From Betaproteobacteria bacterium (GTDB lineage: Bacteria > Pseudomonadota > Gammaproteobacteria > Burkholderiales > Burkholderiaceae_C), in the NCBI GenBank assembly GCA_009927195.1, contig RFNL01000083.1, positions 1 to 6,768 of the forward strand: 6,768 nt of DNA. The letters run 5' to 3'. The notes beneath the pieces were generated by a model that searched no databases, was not told where the DNA came from, and saw only the letters and a list, made by a program, of their open reading frames with translations. Positions 5,470-6,768 of the stretch are shown piece after piece. Numbering within the stretch: position 1 is the stretch's first letter; every line of letters begins with the position of its first letter. A program made the translations under genes and the position numbers.

Positions 5470-6762
5470 ATGCTGACCCACGCAGAAAATATGTTGTTGT
5501 GCCGTGTGGAGGGCGATGCCCCCATGGGCCAATTGATGCGCCGCCACTGGCAATTGGTGTGCTTGGCCGAAGAGGTGCCCGAGCCCGATGGGGCCCCGGT
5601 GCGCGCCCGGGTGCTCGGTGAGAACCTGGTGGTGTTTCGCGACACCGACGGCCAGGTCGGCGTGCTCGATGAGATGTGTCCGCACCGGCGCGCATCCTTG
5701 GTCTATGGCCGCAATGAGCACCGTGGCTTGCGCTGTCTCTACCACGGATGGAAGATGGATGTCAGCGGCCAAGTGGTGGACATGAGTTCTGAGCCAGCGG
5801 GCAGTGGTTTGGCCAGCAAAGTCAAGCACAAAGCCTATCCGACCCAGGAGTGGGCGGGCATGGTGTGGGCTTACATGGGACCGAGCGAGACCTTTACGCC
5901 CTTTGTGCCACCGCGTTGGGCGCCCACAGATGATGTGCAGGTGTCGGTGGCCAAAATCATCATTCCGGCCAATTGGGCGCAAATTCTGGAAGGGCAGATC
6001 GACTCGGCACACAGCTCTAGCCTGCATTCCTCTGACATGGTGCCGGCGCGGGTGGACGGGGCCAAGGCCAACAGCGAACAATGGTTGCGCCCCTCCACCG
6101 ACAAAGCACCGCGCATGCAGGTCGAGGTCAATGGCTATGGCTTCCGTTATGCGGCTTTGCGCCGACCGATTCAAAACGCCGCCACCCATGAGTACGTGCG
6201 CACCACCGTGTTTGTCGCACCCTCGTCGGCTTTGATCCCGCCCAATGATGTGTACAACGTGGCCAATATCAATACCCCCATCGATGACCACCACACGGCC
6301 TTTCACTTCATCGCGTGGGGCGACCCACAAACCACACCCAGCACCGCCGCATGGCGCAAGTTTTTGCACACCGAAGTCGGGGTGGACCTGGATGCGGCCT
6401 ATCACCCGGTGCGCCATTTGGGCAACCATTTCAAGCAAGACCGCGCGGCCATGAAGGCCGGTAATTTCACCGGCATACCCGGCATTCCCAACCAAGACAT
6501 GGCGATGTGGGTGGGCATGGGCCCGATTGTCGACAGAGAGCATGATCGCCTGGGGGCCAGCGACATGGCCATCGTGGCTTTTCGCCGCCAAATGCTCGAT
6601 GCGGTTCGCACTTTTGCCAATGGCGGGCCCGCCATTGGCGTGGGCGATTTGCACATCCCCGAGTCGGTGTGCTCGTTCCAAGGGGTGATTCCCAAAACCA
6701 CCGACTGGCGCGCTTACCCAGCCCAACCGGTGGGCGCGGCGCAGGAAGCCGTGACGCCGTGA
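5470..6762 (+). CDS. ophA2: Phthalate 4,5-dioxygenase-type Rieske oxygenase component
   Basis: This component uses O2 and electrons from the reductase to cis-dihydroxylate the ring of phthalate. The 430-residue protein matches the length of Pht3/OphA2. The N-terminal Rieske domain has Cys70-Pro-His72 and Cys89-x2-His92 (CPHRRAS, CLYHGW), the ligands of the 2Fe-2S centre. The catalytic domain has NWAQILEGQIDSAHSSSLH (168-186), with bridging Asp178 and mononuclear-iron ligands His181 and His186. Asp343 in PNQDMAMW is the expected third ligand. From memory of the Comamonas testosteroni phthalate dioxygenase structure, Ser179, Arg207 and Arg244 contact the phthalate carboxylates. All three occur at the same numbers here, which favours phthalate over a monocarboxylate. 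No beta subunit is expected, since the family is alpha-only. The gene is divergent from its reductase and probably controlled from the shared operator. Its stop (TGATG) overlaps a further start codon. Confidence 0.93.
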   Translation: MLTHAENMLLCRVEGDAPMGQLMRRHWQLVCLAEEVPEPDGAPVRARVLGENLVVFRDTDGQVGVLDEMCPHRRASLVYGRNEHRGLRCLYHGWKMDVSGQVVDMSSEPAGSGLASKVKHKAYPTQEWAGMVWAYMGPSETFTPFVPPRWAPTDDVQVSVAKIIIPANWAQILEGQIDSAHSSSLHSSDMVPARVDGAKANSEQWLRPSTDKAPRMQVEVNGYGFRYAALRRPIQNAATHEYVRTTVFVAPSSALIPPNDVYNVANINTPIDDHHTAFHFIAWGDPQTTPSTAAWRKFLHTEVGVDLDAAYHPVRHLGNHFKQDRAAMKAGNFTGIPGIPNQDMAMWVGMGPIVDREHDRLGASDMAIVAFRRQMLDAVRTFANGGPAIGVGDLHIPESVCSFQGVIPKTTDWRAYPAQPVGAAQEAVTP

Positions 6763-6768
6763 TGCCCC
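6762..6768 (+). CDS. Possible start of the next gene in the oxygenase operon (cut by right edge)
   Basis: An ATG at 6762-6764 shares its A with the oxygenase TGA (TGATG), the pattern of translationally coupled neighbours seen elsewhere in this window. AGGAAG at 6743-6748 is a rather distant candidate Shine-Dalgarno. Only two complete codons (Met-Pro) are visible, so identity cannot be judged. The phthalate decarboxylase or a transporter would fit the pathway. Confidence 0.3.

Noticed and set aside
5452..6726. A 424-codon leftward open frame opposite the oxygenase
   Set aside because: It mirrors the oxygenase over its whole length. Its product is His- and Gly-rich without recognisable motifs, as expected from antisense reading of Rieske oxygenase codons.
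1..6768. Insertion sequences, CRISPR arrays, tRNA or rRNA genes
   Set aside because: No transposase motif, terminal repeats, spaced direct repeats or RNA gene structure was seen; nearly all of the window is accounted for by protein-coding genes.

Overview
The window looks like chromosomal DNA of a betaproteobacterium, most likely a Comamonadaceae-type member of the Burkholderiales. This is inferred from the G+C-rich, TTG-rich coding style, the many 4-base start/stop overlaps and the kinds of genes present; no taxonomic search was possible. Eight coding regions are visible, two of them cut by the window edges. They form two unrelated functional blocks that meet tail to tail near position 2685.

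Left block (1-2697): the first 26 codons of a membrane protein that resembles the AEC (auxin efflux carrier) permease family run leftward off the edge. A 72-base divergent gap containing a 7-bp inverted repeat separates it from a rightward modA-modB-modC operon for high-affinity molybdate import: periplasmic binding protein, permease and ATPase. The junctions are ATGA overlaps. modB carries an apparent single-base deletion near position 1020 that throws its first membrane helix out of frame with the rest of the protein. Either this copy is broken, or translation is recoded, or the sequence has an error.

Right block (2672-6768): a phthalate 4,5-dioxygenase-type module. The Rieske oxygenase (ophA2/pht3-like) runs rightward from 5470. 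Divergent from it is a leftward operon of dioxygenase reductase (ophA1/pht2-like), cis-dihydrodiol dehydrogenase of the Gfo/Idh/MocA family (ophB/pht4-like) and a MarR-type regulator. All three leftward genes are joined by 4-base overlaps (GTGA, ATGA). The 118-base divergent gap holds a perfect CTTAG-N4-CTAAG inverted repeat. It lies just downstream of a plausible rightward -10 box and inside the spacer of a plausible leftward promoter. The simplest model is that the MarR protein represses both transcripts, including its own, from this one site until an aromatic inducer binds it.

Together, reductase plus oxygenase would convert phthalate to the 4,5-cis-dihydrodiol using NADH and O2, and the dehydrogenase would rearomatise it to 4,5-dihydroxyphthalate. 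The decarboxylase expected next (pht5/ophC) and a phthalate transporter are not in the window. A further gene appears to start at 6762, overlapping the oxygenase stop codon.
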